From positions 9,971,001 through 10,035,000 of the forward strand of contig CM061107.1 of assembly GCA_030770545.1 (NCBI GenBank): a DNA stretch of 64,000 nt, read 5' to 3'. Positions 13,601 to 26,200 of the stretch are shown piece after piece (position 1 is the stretch's first letter; the number at the start of each line of letters is the position of its first letter). Source of the DNA: Macropodus opercularis. Its lineage: Eukaryota; Chordata; Actinopteri; Anabantiformes; Osphronemidae. The notes below the pieces were generated by a model. That model did no database searches. It saw only the letters and a program-made list of their open reading frames with translations, and was not told the DNA's origin. The translations under genes were made by a program, and so were the position numbers.

Positions 13601-16600
13601 GTAGCAGACAAGCTGTTTTGCAACCACAACATATCTGCCTGTGAGAAAGTGCGTCTGTGAGAAAGTTCTCCAGTATCTGTCTTGCTCTTGACAAGATGTA
13701 ATTGGATGAGGGGAGGGTGAAAGAAAGCAACTCCTCGTGCTTCACTCCGGTCTTCTGGTGGCTGATAAACACAGAAGCTACACGGGAGGAAATTAACTCA
13801 TGGGGCACATTGTCTCATTCTCCTTCTGTCTGTTTTTCCCTTTAAACCTCCTCCTTTCCTCTCCCCCCTCTGATTCCTCAGTTTTCTCAGTCCCGTGCTC
13901 GCATTGATTACGACTCATTAATCAGCGTTCACAGACTCAAATGGTCTGAATAAACAAATACAGAGCTTAATCCAAAATAGATGCGGGCACGGCAGAGAGG
14001 CAGAGGGGTTGGGGACACAGATGGGGGGGTGGGATATAAAGAGGATGGAAAAATGAGTGTGGGAAGGAGAATAGAGGGAGATGTAAGTAAGGGAGATGGC
14101 TAAAAGGATGCAGCAGTGGGAGGAAAGGCGCTGTGGTGGCAATTAGCTCAGGCTAATTCTTCAAGTCCAGCTGAGAAAATGAGCTACAATTACCCTCGTA
14201 GGTGTAATCATTTTTTTCCTCTGTCTGATTGGGTTTTACAAAGCCCACCCTCCACTCTGAGTCAAGAAATTACCTGAGGTGATATTATCCTGTACGGCAG
14301 CGCGATGCGTTCGGAGGTAATTAGAATTCACGCGTGTAGCTACTTTGTCTGGTGTAAGAACACCACGCTGGTAAATGAGAGAGCTCAGCACTTTGCTCCA
14401 CTAACTCGCAGCTATTTTAGTGGTTTTTGCTGCATAGATTTCTCCAGTGTAAGATCCAAAAGCTCACGTTGAACAACCAAGCTAACTCAATTAAGAAAGG
14501 CAAGAAATGGCTGGATAGAGAAAAGAGCTTAATCCTGGAGGGGTTTACACCGTTTACTTTCCCAAAGATAAATCTACAGTAGATCCATATCAACCTGCTG
14601 GTTAAAGGTTAGCGCCTTTATTAGCGAAGCTTTTCAGTGTCTCTATAAGCATCCACATGGGAAGAAGTAAACTGTGGTTTGATAATATCCAGCTATTATT
14701 ATTTCTTCTTCTCTCTCCTCAGCTCTTCTCCTTTTGTACGACGTCACCAACAAAGCATCGTTTGACAACATCCGGGTAAGAACAAGCATACTTTCACTTC
14801 TCTGTCTGCATTTTTCTGACATTTTCAATTAGAGCTTCAACATAAATGTGTGTTTTCTAAAATTTAAGCCGAGAGCTACTGGGGAACCATGTTGCCTGTT
14901 TGAGCAATTTTGAGAGACTCTAAAAGAACTTTCAAAGTAATGTGCTGAGGTGCCCATAATGGCCCACAGCAGGACGGGAATGAGCAGAATGAAGAGAGGA
15001 TGACCACGGTGGCTACAAATGGAGGGATGTGACGGACCTGAAAAGCACGGGGGTGAAAATAAGAGCTCGCTTTACCCTCAGATGAACCCGTCTCTTTGTA
15101 GTTGCTTCTCTTCTGAACTCGGCTCACGCTGCGATTTTCTAGCCATCCACTGCCGCATTTGGTGCCACCCTCCTCGTCCCCTGCAGATGCATTCCTGTCC
15201 TTTGATTAGCGCAGAGACGGGTTAAGAGCGGAGCAAGGCCGCGTATAAGAGGTTGTGCATTACACATCAAGAGGAGGAATGGCTCCTTAGCCATCTGGAG
15301 TCTACATGCGAGAGTGTGTATGCACACGGACGCAAGTGTGGTGCCTGGATGACCTGAATGTGCATGTGCCTTCATGCAGGGGTGTGTGTGTGTGTGTGTC
15401 TGTGTATAGGTGTGCAAATGGCTTCATTAGCAGCGAATGAGGAGCAGTCTCTGGAGGGAAACAGACACTTCTGTCCAAACAGCTGGTTTCCATCATTATG
15501 CTATGAATAGTTAGGATTAATTCACCCTGTGTCAAGTTTTAAATATTGTGTCTACTGCAATGTTTGGCTGGGATGGAAAACCAAGGACAGAATGTCCCAA
15601 TTTATGTGTTGAATGTTTATTCCTGTGAGTAAATTGAAGGCAGCGGGGGCTCGGCGGTAGCAGGTGGCCATCAGGTCTCGAGTCGATCTCTCCATCGGCG
15701 CTGAAGCCTGCTGACTATAGCAGACAAGGTTTAACATTAGCAGAATCTCAAACATCAGCATCCATTCTGCACACTGGAACAAGCAAAGAACAGAGTTTAG
15801 AGACTTTGCTGAGCTAGACTGGAGACTAACTGGACAGATCCTGGGTATGAACAGGGGCTCTGGAGTGATATCAGACATGACTGCGTAGCTTACCTTCTTT
15901 CGTTTTATATTAGAAAGAATTAGCACATATCTCTGTTGCCTGGGTGTTACCTCTTATAGACATGTTAGAATTTAGTCCCAGAAGATAAATCCTCTCTATC
16001 CTGACAGGATCTTTCTCTATGTTACACGTGGGGCTAAACAAATGCTACTTTGATGTCATTTTGATTATGTCATTTGATTTGGGTGTAAAACGTCTATTCA
16101 TCCCTGTCCATCAAAGCATCCAACCTGCTCTGCTTCTTCCCCTCCTTGGCTGAGGGCGTTAGTGGGTTAACGCACACCAGAGCAGATGCAAACACGGTGG
16201 GAGTCTGCTGGACAGATTTTGTGTGGACCCCACACCTGTTCAACTCAGCGCATGCACACACAGCATATCTGGGCTTATTAATTTTAATACATTCGACCGA
16301 GGTGGCGATTGTTCATGCGCAAACTGTTTTTCGAGGGGGTGGAAGGTGAAGCTGCAGTTATATTTCACTTTTAACTTTTGAATATATTGGAGTGTTTTTT
16401 TTGTAGAGAGCCACAGCAGGAGCAGCACCGTGATGCAGGCAGTCCAACTGTGAACCGAAATGATGGTTTAAGATTCACTGCATGCAGCACTGTCCCCTAC
16501 CCACCCATCTAATGTGTACATTTCCTTTTTTTTCCCTCTCACTCCCGTGAGTTCAGCCGTGCAGACCTTTCCAAAATTACACCTAATGTGTCATTCGTAA

Positions 16601-19108
16601 AATGAGACTATGATGCTACAGAGAGAGAGAGAAAAAAAAACAAAACGAGCAAAATATGCAACCTTTACACAGATTCAGACATTCAGTGCTAATGTGCAAC
16701 CTAAACATTTGTATATATGGAAATAGCGCTAACAGCACAAAGTTTTCACAAGCCATCGGTGTGTGTAATCTAATCATTTCTTTGCTGCTTTAGGTCCACT
16801 TTCAAACTTACAAGTTTCACAAGATGTTGAACAGGTAAAAACAAGTGTCTCACTGGAATAAGAACAGCTGGTCTCTGAAAAGCAAAAATAAAAAGGAAAA
16901 ACTAACCAGACCAGCTGGGAAACAACACATCTTGTCCCATTTTTCCACTAAATTTTAAAGAAAATGTTTTAAGACAGTTCTAATTGCATTAAACAATGGG
17001 AAACTGTCAGTGTTTATGCTTTTGGGATATTTCCTTATTATAAGTATTCCCAGCTATGAATTTAAATTCCGTCTGCTCTTAACTACGTAACTACAGTGCA
17101 CGTGGATGAAAATAACTTTTTCAGCAACAAGGATATTATTTAAAAAGAAAAAGTCTAGATACTGTTGCATAATCCAAAGAGGATAGTAGCGTCAGCATTA
17201 CACTACCAAACGGACTAAATACACTGTTGTTTTATTCTAGCACCATCAAAGCACATGCAATGCTCAATGGCTTAATCAGCAGACATTTATGTGACAATCA
17301 TTGCTGATTAGCAACATGCAAGCCAACTAGATGCATGCAAACACATGCTGCCTCTCATTGTGCTCATCTATTAGCAGCAGAGGCTCACAGTGAGAGCATT
17401 TGGGTAATAAAAAGATTGTGACACAGTTCCCAGTACATTCCACATCCCATTCTTTTATTCTGCTTCCTCTGTCTCCACCATCTGTAACCATGACCACGGC
17501 TACTGCTGCCTTCGTCTGAATCTCCTCCTCTATCACTGTTGGGTTTTGTACGTTAAATGCTGCATAGTCATTGGTTGTTTTTTTGACACTAGTGCATTTG
17601 CAGTGATTCTCATTGGATGGAAACAATAAATATCCTCCACTCTCAGCCTCATCCTTTTCAGACATACACTCCATTATGCGAATGGAAACTCAGTCTCATG
17701 ACTGAAAAAGAACGAGCCACATTTGGAGAGAGTCTCAAAACCAAATGTAAGCGCTAAGGGCTCCAACTAAGTAACATTTTTGACAACCTCTAATGCAGCA
17801 CAGTCAGATTTGAGTAGTATCAGATTAACATAAAAGCTGCAGCAACACAGGCACAGAGATAATAAATGCACATCTTGTCCCAGTTCTAAAGAGCACTTAA
17901 ATAAATGCATCACTTAACCATCATTCAGCTGCGAAGATAACACGATCTACAGCATCCTCCTGGTATTTTTGGAAGTTAAGACTACAGCATAGGAGTACAT
18001 CAAAATTCTTTAAATGCTCATAATTGTATAATTATTTAGCGTTTTCAATTTGCTAGACAATAAAATGATCCTGGCTGACATGGTACAGAAAGAAGTCGGT
18101 GTCACAGCCCGAAAGACCACTTACATGTACATCTTACGGCAGCACTTCTCACAAAGTCAGGTATAATAGCTGTCTGGATGAAATCAAACAAAACCCACAA
18201 CGTTTCCATGGAACTGATCGACAGTGCATACTTTATATCCCATCAATGTTCATAACATTTTATGCTTTGCCGGTTGTCATGCCGACCAGTCTGCGAACAC
18301 ACATTCAGCCTGTGCTATGATCGCACGTAGTAGCTATAGCTGCAACATCACAGATGCCTTTAAACTCTTGAATTGATTACAACCTTATTTCAGGGTTTTA
18401 CAGCTCCTGCCGTGGCTCAGCAACTTGTTGCTCACTCACACACACCCACTCTAATGCTTTTGGTGAGCATGAAGAGTCATTACATCACTGGAAGCTGGGG
18501 GGGGGGCTTTGTTAGATTCCCGCAACGGCAAAGTAAAACTCGAAGCGATGCACATCCAGTGTCAGCCAGACGCGCAGTTAGGTGAACGTTAGCGAGGGAC
18601 AGACCTGAGAGTAAGAGGCCGTCTGCATGCTTACGAGTGTGAATCACAGTCAATATGACTTAACCCTTTCCTCAATAGCCTCTCAAGTACTAACACTGTG
18701 ATGATTCATGGTGCCAGTCTGCCTAATTAAGCTGCAGGGACACTGAAAGCTAAAAAAAAAGAAACCTAAATCACTAGAGCTGAGTGGCAATGATGAGGGT
18801 GAGGCGGCGACCTTCGAGGTCTGTTTCTTCTCCAAGCAGAAAATTAACCACTGCCACATTCTCTGCCTGTCGATACAGTAGCTCCGAACCAAACATTGTT
18901 TGTCTCCATCTCGGCTTCTCTCTCCGTTTCTCCCTCCTACCCACACTCACAAACACATTTGTTGATTTTCTCTTTGCTTACAGCCCTCACGATTTCTCTT
19001 ATACCGTCTGCTTCGTCGTCTATTTATCAAGCTTTCTCCCGTCTGTCGAGACTGCATCTGTCTGAAACCACCTTAGCTTTTCCCTCATTTCTCTAACGAC
19101 ATTTCTAA

Positions 19109-19150
<42 letters not shown>

Positions 19151-22100
19151 CCACTCCCAGTGTGAGTGGGCTCAGTCAGCTCCAGGTTACCTGTGTGGAG
19201 CATGATGGGATATGAATGAATCGTTTCTAGCGTTGCTTTTACTGGCTAATTATCCATGAGGAAGTGAACTAAACAACCATTATTAACTATTATTAACCTC
19301 TATTAACTCTCACGCTAGTTTAGAATTTCATATCACATATAAAAGCTCTCCTCTCTCTTATTTTTGTGTCTCTCTAGCATCTTCTCCTCCACCTCTGTTT
19401 CACTCACCTCGAGGCCTGTAGTTTGACTCATCGCATTGAGGGACGTATTCTAGCTGAACAGCAGCTGAGTGTGTACAGAACAAGAGGCCTTTAAACTTGC
19501 AGGCTCTGCTCTTTGATGTTTTTCTTTCCCGCACAAATTTGCCTATTACAAATCCAAGCTCCAAGACCTTAAACTTTTCCACAGAGTCCACCAGTTAGTT
19601 TTATTCCTCTAGTCAGGCTCCACTTTCTGCAAGCATTCAGTTTGCATGATAATCTTAAATCCCACCACTCACCTGCCTGGAGCACTGCTTCCAGCCTACA
19701 CTGCAGATCTTTTTTCGCTCTGCGGCTCATCTCAGAGGGCTGAACCCAGATTCACACAACTGGCAGCATCCATGCCTCCATCTCTGCCTGTATCGTTTTA
19801 CCTTCCTCTCACATTACATTTTACAGAGGTTACAGTGTAAGAGAAAATCATTGACAAGCTTCGCCAGTAGTTTGTTTTACCAGAATGGTGGATGTCGATA
19901 TTCTCAGTACGATTACGTATACTTTATTGTTGAAACACCTGGAAAAAATGGAACGTGATTACTCTGCAATAATGGCTGTTTAATAATAATGTCTCTGTTT
20001 TAGTTGTTCAGCTATATAGGAAATGACAAGAACATGTAATCTAAAGTCAAGGTCTACTTTCTAATTATAAGCATGAGTACAGCTTCAACTGTACATTAAT
20101 AGATATTAATCACTTCATAGCTTAAATGAAAAGCTTTATTTAGTTTAAAGCACATATAGAATAAGATGTTCAGTATAAACTATTAGTAATCAGTTTACTC
20201 ACTCATCTTCTGAGCTGGCTCATCATCTTCAGGGTTGCTAGTCCATTAAAGGGACACACACATAGACAGACAGTCACTCACACAGCAACGTAGAGTCTCC
20301 AGTTCACCGAACTGCGTGTCTTTGGACTGAGGGAGGAAGCTGGAGGATCTGGACAGAACACAAACTCCACACAGAAAGGCACCTTGGGATTCAAACCCAG
20401 GCCCTTCGTGTTGCTAATCACAACATTATTGTGCAAATCACAATTTTAAACAATAAATTACACATAAACCAGTAAAACAGTACGAATGCTAAGCGGTTAA
20501 TGAGATTATTTGGAGCCGGAGCAATTACTGTGCCCACTTGTTTATACATCTAATTGCTTAGCAAATTTCTTAGCACTTATTTCTACTAAACAAAATGAAC
20601 ATGTTACAAGTTAATTGTGTGAACACAAATATAGTCAGACATGACAGAAGGTCAAAGGTTCTGCCCTTTGGCTGCTGAGTTCTCTTGGGTTTTCTAATAA
20701 ATGAAAATAAAACACACACACGGAAAGTTTGATGAGCTTTACTTTGAATTAGCAATTTGTGATTTTGTTAGTATTGAAAACGGATGAAAACAAAGATGCT
20801 CTGCTTTATTTCTTCCTCAGCAACTGATCATTATTGATGTAACGTTCTTGGAGACACTTTACTATTCCAGTCACAGTTCACCTATAGACCCTCAAGGCTG
20901 TTCATTGCGATTGTGTGTTTGGGCATCTGTCGGGCAAACACACTGAAGTTTACCCAAGTTGTACTGTTTGTAATCAGCGTCTAGCAAAGCCTGAGCGGGA
21001 ACACAGCAGAAAATCTCATGGAGGCAAAGGCGTGAGGCTGACGACGAAAACAAAGGAATATAAAGTGTATATTGAAGCTTTAACACCGTTTTTGAATTAA
21101 AACAACATTTTTATCTGGAAGCAAAGAGCGTTGATGTCTGAACGAGTCTCTCAAGTCGACCTCTTTGCATTTCTCTGTCCAGGAAACGTGCACCGAGCTG
21201 CTCCCCGTTGCAGCTGGTCTCCAGCCGCAGCCCTGCTGGAACACAGCAAACACTGTTACTATTGACCGACACTGTACAACACTCATCCCCTCGCTGCACC
21301 TCACGTAAGAAATCAATCAAAAGCTAATCAGGATGAAAGGCACTCAGGCAAATGCAGCTGGGTCTTCTGCAAATTTTAACGGCAACGTTGTGCATCATCT
21401 TCATACGCGACGAATTAATTCCTGCAGTGTGTTTAAAAGTAGAGGCAAACAATCATACACACAAAATGTATTTGTCACGTGGTTGTACGAGTTATTGTTT
21501 GCCTCTAACATCTCATAGATTTTATACAACCCACCGTGCTTTGTTGCATGCACACTATTGTAGTCAGCAGTCTGACGTGGCTTTGTCACGCTAGCACACA
21601 CGTCTTCTTCAGCTTTGATGGTAGCAGGCTTGCAGCGTCGGCGTGAATGAGCTATCAGCTGTGCTATTTGTCTTGCCATGAAGGTTTTGTTTGGTACAGG
21701 TGGTGGAATTCCGCGGGGCTTCCCGGGCCCTTCGTCCCCGTCACTGAAGACATCATCAGCCTCCTCTGGGTGAGGGACTGGGTGCAGATGTATAGCATGG
21801 AGGTCTTCGAGTGCCACTGGGGGTCTTAGGAGGGCTGAGGAGTCAGAGTGGCAGCGGCGGGGCGGTTTGGGTCGGAGAGGGGGTTTGGTTTTGGGTAAGG
21901 GAGTGTTGTGGGATTGACAGCTGGGTGTAGGACTTGATTTAGGGTCGGGACAGATAACGGGTAGGGGAATCTGCAAAGACAATCGGTTGGCACGAGAGCG
22001 GGAGGAGGTGGAGCTGGACTTGGGACGCAATTTCCAGCCTAGTGGGTCATGGCCAGTGATGACAGATGTCGGCACAGGAGGAGGAGGAGGAGAGGAGCAA

Positions 22101-23218
22101 GACGAGGTGGCAGACGAAGAGGAGGAGGAGGACGACGACTGACTTGGTGAATGAAAGATCCCGATGGGAGGGCAGGAGTAGCGCTTCAGAGGAGACCTGG
22201 ACACCGTGGGGGGTCTGAGGAGGGAGAAGCTGCGCTGAGGTGGCTCTGGTTCCTTCTTGTTCTTCCTCGCTATAATGACACAGGAGGTCTGACCCTTGCA
22301 AAAGTCAGCTGACCACCGTCGCTGGTGTTTTAGGACTTTTCCCCTGTGCCTCATCATGTCAGACACCTTCCTCCCTATCTGGCTGCATTTAGCATAGCTG
22401 CCACTGGCATGGCCTGGGCTAACGGCGCCAATAATAACCGCAAAGCCTTCATTTCTCCTGCATGAAGGAGTCGGGGCTTGTACTTTATCGGGCATGGTGA
22501 TCGTAAAAGAAACCTGCAAGAGAGAAACATGATGAAATTAAGGCAGGGCCTCAGCTGTTCAGAGAAGCATGTGTGAAAACAGGAAGGGATACACCCAGGT
22601 CGACTTCTCAAATAAAGTTTCACAACCAGTGCTGTTTTTTTTAACATAACAAAACGCAGCAGTCCTTGTAATAGCTTGTTTTAATTTGACAAGACATAAA
22701 CCATCTTCCTCTGTCTCAAATAAAGAATTGTATTCTGTTTAGAGAAATTAATTTGCTGGACCATTTAGAGATAAAAATGTAGTGACTTGAGTGGAATTAA
22801 CAGATTCTTCCACAATATACAGTATGTTGACAGGGTGTGTCTTAATTTAGCTGTTTTCATTTTCTTGTATTAGCTGATTAGCTAGTGTGATATTATTCAG
22901 AAGTGTCTCTCAGACTCTGGACCTAGTCTCGTATGACTAAATAACATTTCCTTAATATATGTGTGTATCTATATTTCAGTTATTACTGTATTGTCCAAAA
23001 AAACAGTTACAGCTTTATATTTTATCATAAAAACTTCTATTAACTAGATTCAGAAACTTGTTTACCTACCAAGCTGCAGCGCTGAGCTCACTTCTCCTTC
23101 AGTCCAGACTGATCTCTTCTTCTCATCTGTGTTTTAATACGATTTCCCCAGTGGGGTTTCCACCCAGGTTTGACCGCAGCTTCCTCAAATTAACGCCTAG
23201 AAACCCACAGAATCCCCA

Positions 23219-23274
<56 letters not shown>

Positions 23275-26200
23275 CAGTCAGAGTTACTCAACACAGATGT
23301 TTCATAATATCACAAAGTACAGCAATGTGGGAAAGTGAATATTGACTTCTCACAGATTAAAGGATATGTTAAACCGTATCCAGGGCCAGTTCACCTTCTT
23401 TGCCCTCCTTCCTTTTTTGACAGGTAAACTTACATGAGCTGGTGGTTCTGTGCTTTCGCTGCCTCAGATCTCTCCCTGCTGCTGCATCGCTGACGGTACT
23501 GGGAACACTCAGACTGGATGCCACTAGAAAAACTGAACTGATAAAAATGGACAGATTTTAAAGGATACATGGACCATCAAAGTGAAAAGCTGGAACCTGG
23601 GGTTCTAGGTTTATTTGTCGACATAGACCACCATAACCAGAAAACTTCAGAAGGTGGACAGAGTAATTGTTTACCATTTTAAAGTGCACTTTACTGCTGC
23701 ACATTTCGAGTTACAGTACCACCTGAAATTTGTACCAAAACTGTAAATCAAAACAGTCACATGTCAAGAAACACATGCATGTGTCCTCCTCCTCACGCGT
23801 AACGAGCGCAGACGCTCGGCACCGACGGTGAGGCCTTTGAAGTCTGATCAGCTCAGACGCTGCGTTCTTCCTCTCCCTTCGTCGTAATCCACCCACCGGC
23901 CGCAGAGATCCTTAAAAGCGGAGTAATTGGCAAGTTCTCATGTTGTTGTCGAGAGTCTGGAATGCGAGGGGAGAGCTACGTTAATCTCTGCATAATAAAG
24001 TGATGCAAGGCCCCAGGGAGGCAGCGCAGGATACTGTAAAACCTGTGGGCGAGGGGAGGGATTACCTGATCTGAGCTGTATTCATGTGGTGATGTACACA
24101 CACGCGAAGCAACCTCTCTCATGCTGACCTTTCTCGTGCCGTTTTATTCAATAGCAATGAAATACACCAGTCGATATGTGCCTATTGGTGCTTGAAATCA
24201 TAACTGCAGCCCTCTGCCAGCTCTCCCTGTGTTGGGCCATATTTCTCGACTGTACCACATCACTGAGCTTTCTATTCAAAGAAATGCTGTAAAGAGGAAA
24301 AACCATATACATTTAAAGTGCAGCTACGAGGTATTTGATGCTGGGAGGACTTTTATGTACCTTCCACCAGCATGTGAAGGTCTGAAGTGGTGGGGGGCTT
24401 AGTACAGTATTATCCAGGCCTAATAATAGTCTTTCGTGGCTTGATGGAAAGTCAATCTAAAGCCTATGATCCTCTGTGACTCCATATAATTCATATCTTG
24501 ACCATCAAGATTTTATTATACATTATATACAGAATAATATACATACTATATAGTATACAGAATAATTACTAAGATGAAAGTAGGGCAGTTACCAGGCGGC
24601 ATTATTAATGTAATGTAATGAATTATTCTGAGGGCAGGACTGTGACTGTTCTCACTCCTGTTGATGGTTCACACAACAACACTTTGTGTTTGAAGACACA
24701 TTAAAGTTTCTTTACAGTAAATCATTTAATTATTTAGCCGACAATAAAGACAAATCTAGGAGAACTGGATCTATTTTTTTTCCCCAGCCGCATCCATCAT
24801 CTTTTATAAGCTGCTCTGTGACATTATCTCAAAAGCTTGTATAAAAGTTCCTTGAGAGTTTGATGGAATCATAGACTAACAATGTAGTCTGCATCTGAGG
24901 ATACTTGTACAGTGTTTGCTGCATTAATTGGAAGAAGATGGATGGACAGAGATGGAGGAAGGGAAGAACAAATGAATCTTTTGTCTTTCTCCCTCGCACC
25001 ATCCGTCTCCTCTATCTCACCGCTTTGCTGTGCTTACCTCCTCTGGGCTTTTTGCTCTTAGTTCTTATTTTCCTTTCCCGTTTCACATATCTTCACCACT
25101 TTGTGCTCTATGTTCATCTCCAGGCGTGGCTGACAGAGATCCATGAGTATGCTCAGCAGGACGTGGTCGTCATGCTGCTGGGCAACAAGGTGAGAACTTG
25201 GTGCCAACACTGGGACATGGACGGACAGATGGACTCATAGAGGGAGGGGATGGAAGCATCATGCTGGGTGGTACCGTATGAACAGTAGCTGGAATATAAA
25301 GATGGATACACAGGAGCGGGTGAAGATAAGAACTAGACAAGGACATGTGTGTCAGATTTTTAAGAGGCTTTGAATCATTTAAGCAATTACATTATGTCTA
25401 ATATACAAAACAAATGATGCATAAAATGAACAATATTAAAAAAGTAAATATAGTGAATGAACCCACAGATAATCACAGCACCACAGCTGGGTATGGATAA
25501 AGATGGCTGCTGACCTTTGGCAGGAAGTTCATCTTAGCAGAACATGGACCCTACAACATAAACGGTTACATCCAGCTTTTAGGGCTGATGAAAGTCATGG
25601 TTGAAGGTGATAAGAAACATTTATCAGACAGAAACTAGTGAGCATGCTCTATGGGTCCAGAAATGCAGAAGCAAGAGGATAGGTGTTAAGACTGGCATGA
25701 TAGTAGAGGTGGTGGAGAACAAAATTGAGCGAAAGCTTTAACCACGTCTGATACATTCTAGGCTGATTCCACACACAGACTGGTGAAACGAGAGGAGGGA
25801 GAGAAACTGGCAAAGGTGAGCCTCGTTACACACACTTGCAATTTGATACATGAAACCGGGATGACATGCTGTACTTAATCTGCCCACACAGGCACGTGGC
25901 CCTTAAATCTCCCCCGATGTAGCTGCCGCCGCTTGATTAGTGCGGGTAATTACTTATTCACGGCGGCACACAGTGTTGTCATTGTTTTTGGAATAAATGA
26001 CGGGGGCTTGCTAACTTAATTTTCCAGGCCGTTTCACTCAGATAAGCTCTGAGAGTGCGTGTTAGAGTAAACGTGAACACAAGTGGTAGACAGTAGTCAC
26101 TGTAAGACACAAACGCAGGAGACGACTGCAGCAGGATTGTTCCTTGAGTAGTTGTGAGTGTTCTCTCTCTTCCTTGTAAATTACAGCAAAGTGGGGAGAA

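Larger units (their letters stand above)
8283..14722 (+). other. rab26 intron, 6.4 kb
   Basis: No gene seen. The intron holds a short direct duplication (about 8428-8480 and 8706-8781), a fragment of a dispersed teleost repeat (about 12590-12690) and a G-rich minisatellite (13247-13330). It also contains several low-complexity stretches. The open frame near 11940-12086 reads like protein but lacks family resemblance. Confidence 0.7.
14776..25123 (+). other. rab26 intron, 10.3 kb, hosting a nested antisense gene
   Basis: Largest rab26 intron in the window. It contains the antisense reading frame at 21401-22495, (CA)n microsatellites at 19110-19147 and 23219-23273, and a dispersed teleost repeat fragment near 20190-20430. 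The remaining sequence shows no exon that I can support. Confidence 0.75.

Noticed and set aside
16794..16834. Mini-exon look-alike (ctgctttag, 41 bp, gtaaaa) in the rab26 intron
   Set aside because: 41 bp would shift the frame between the SFDNIR and AWLTEI exons, and the encoded residues match nothing in Rab proteins.
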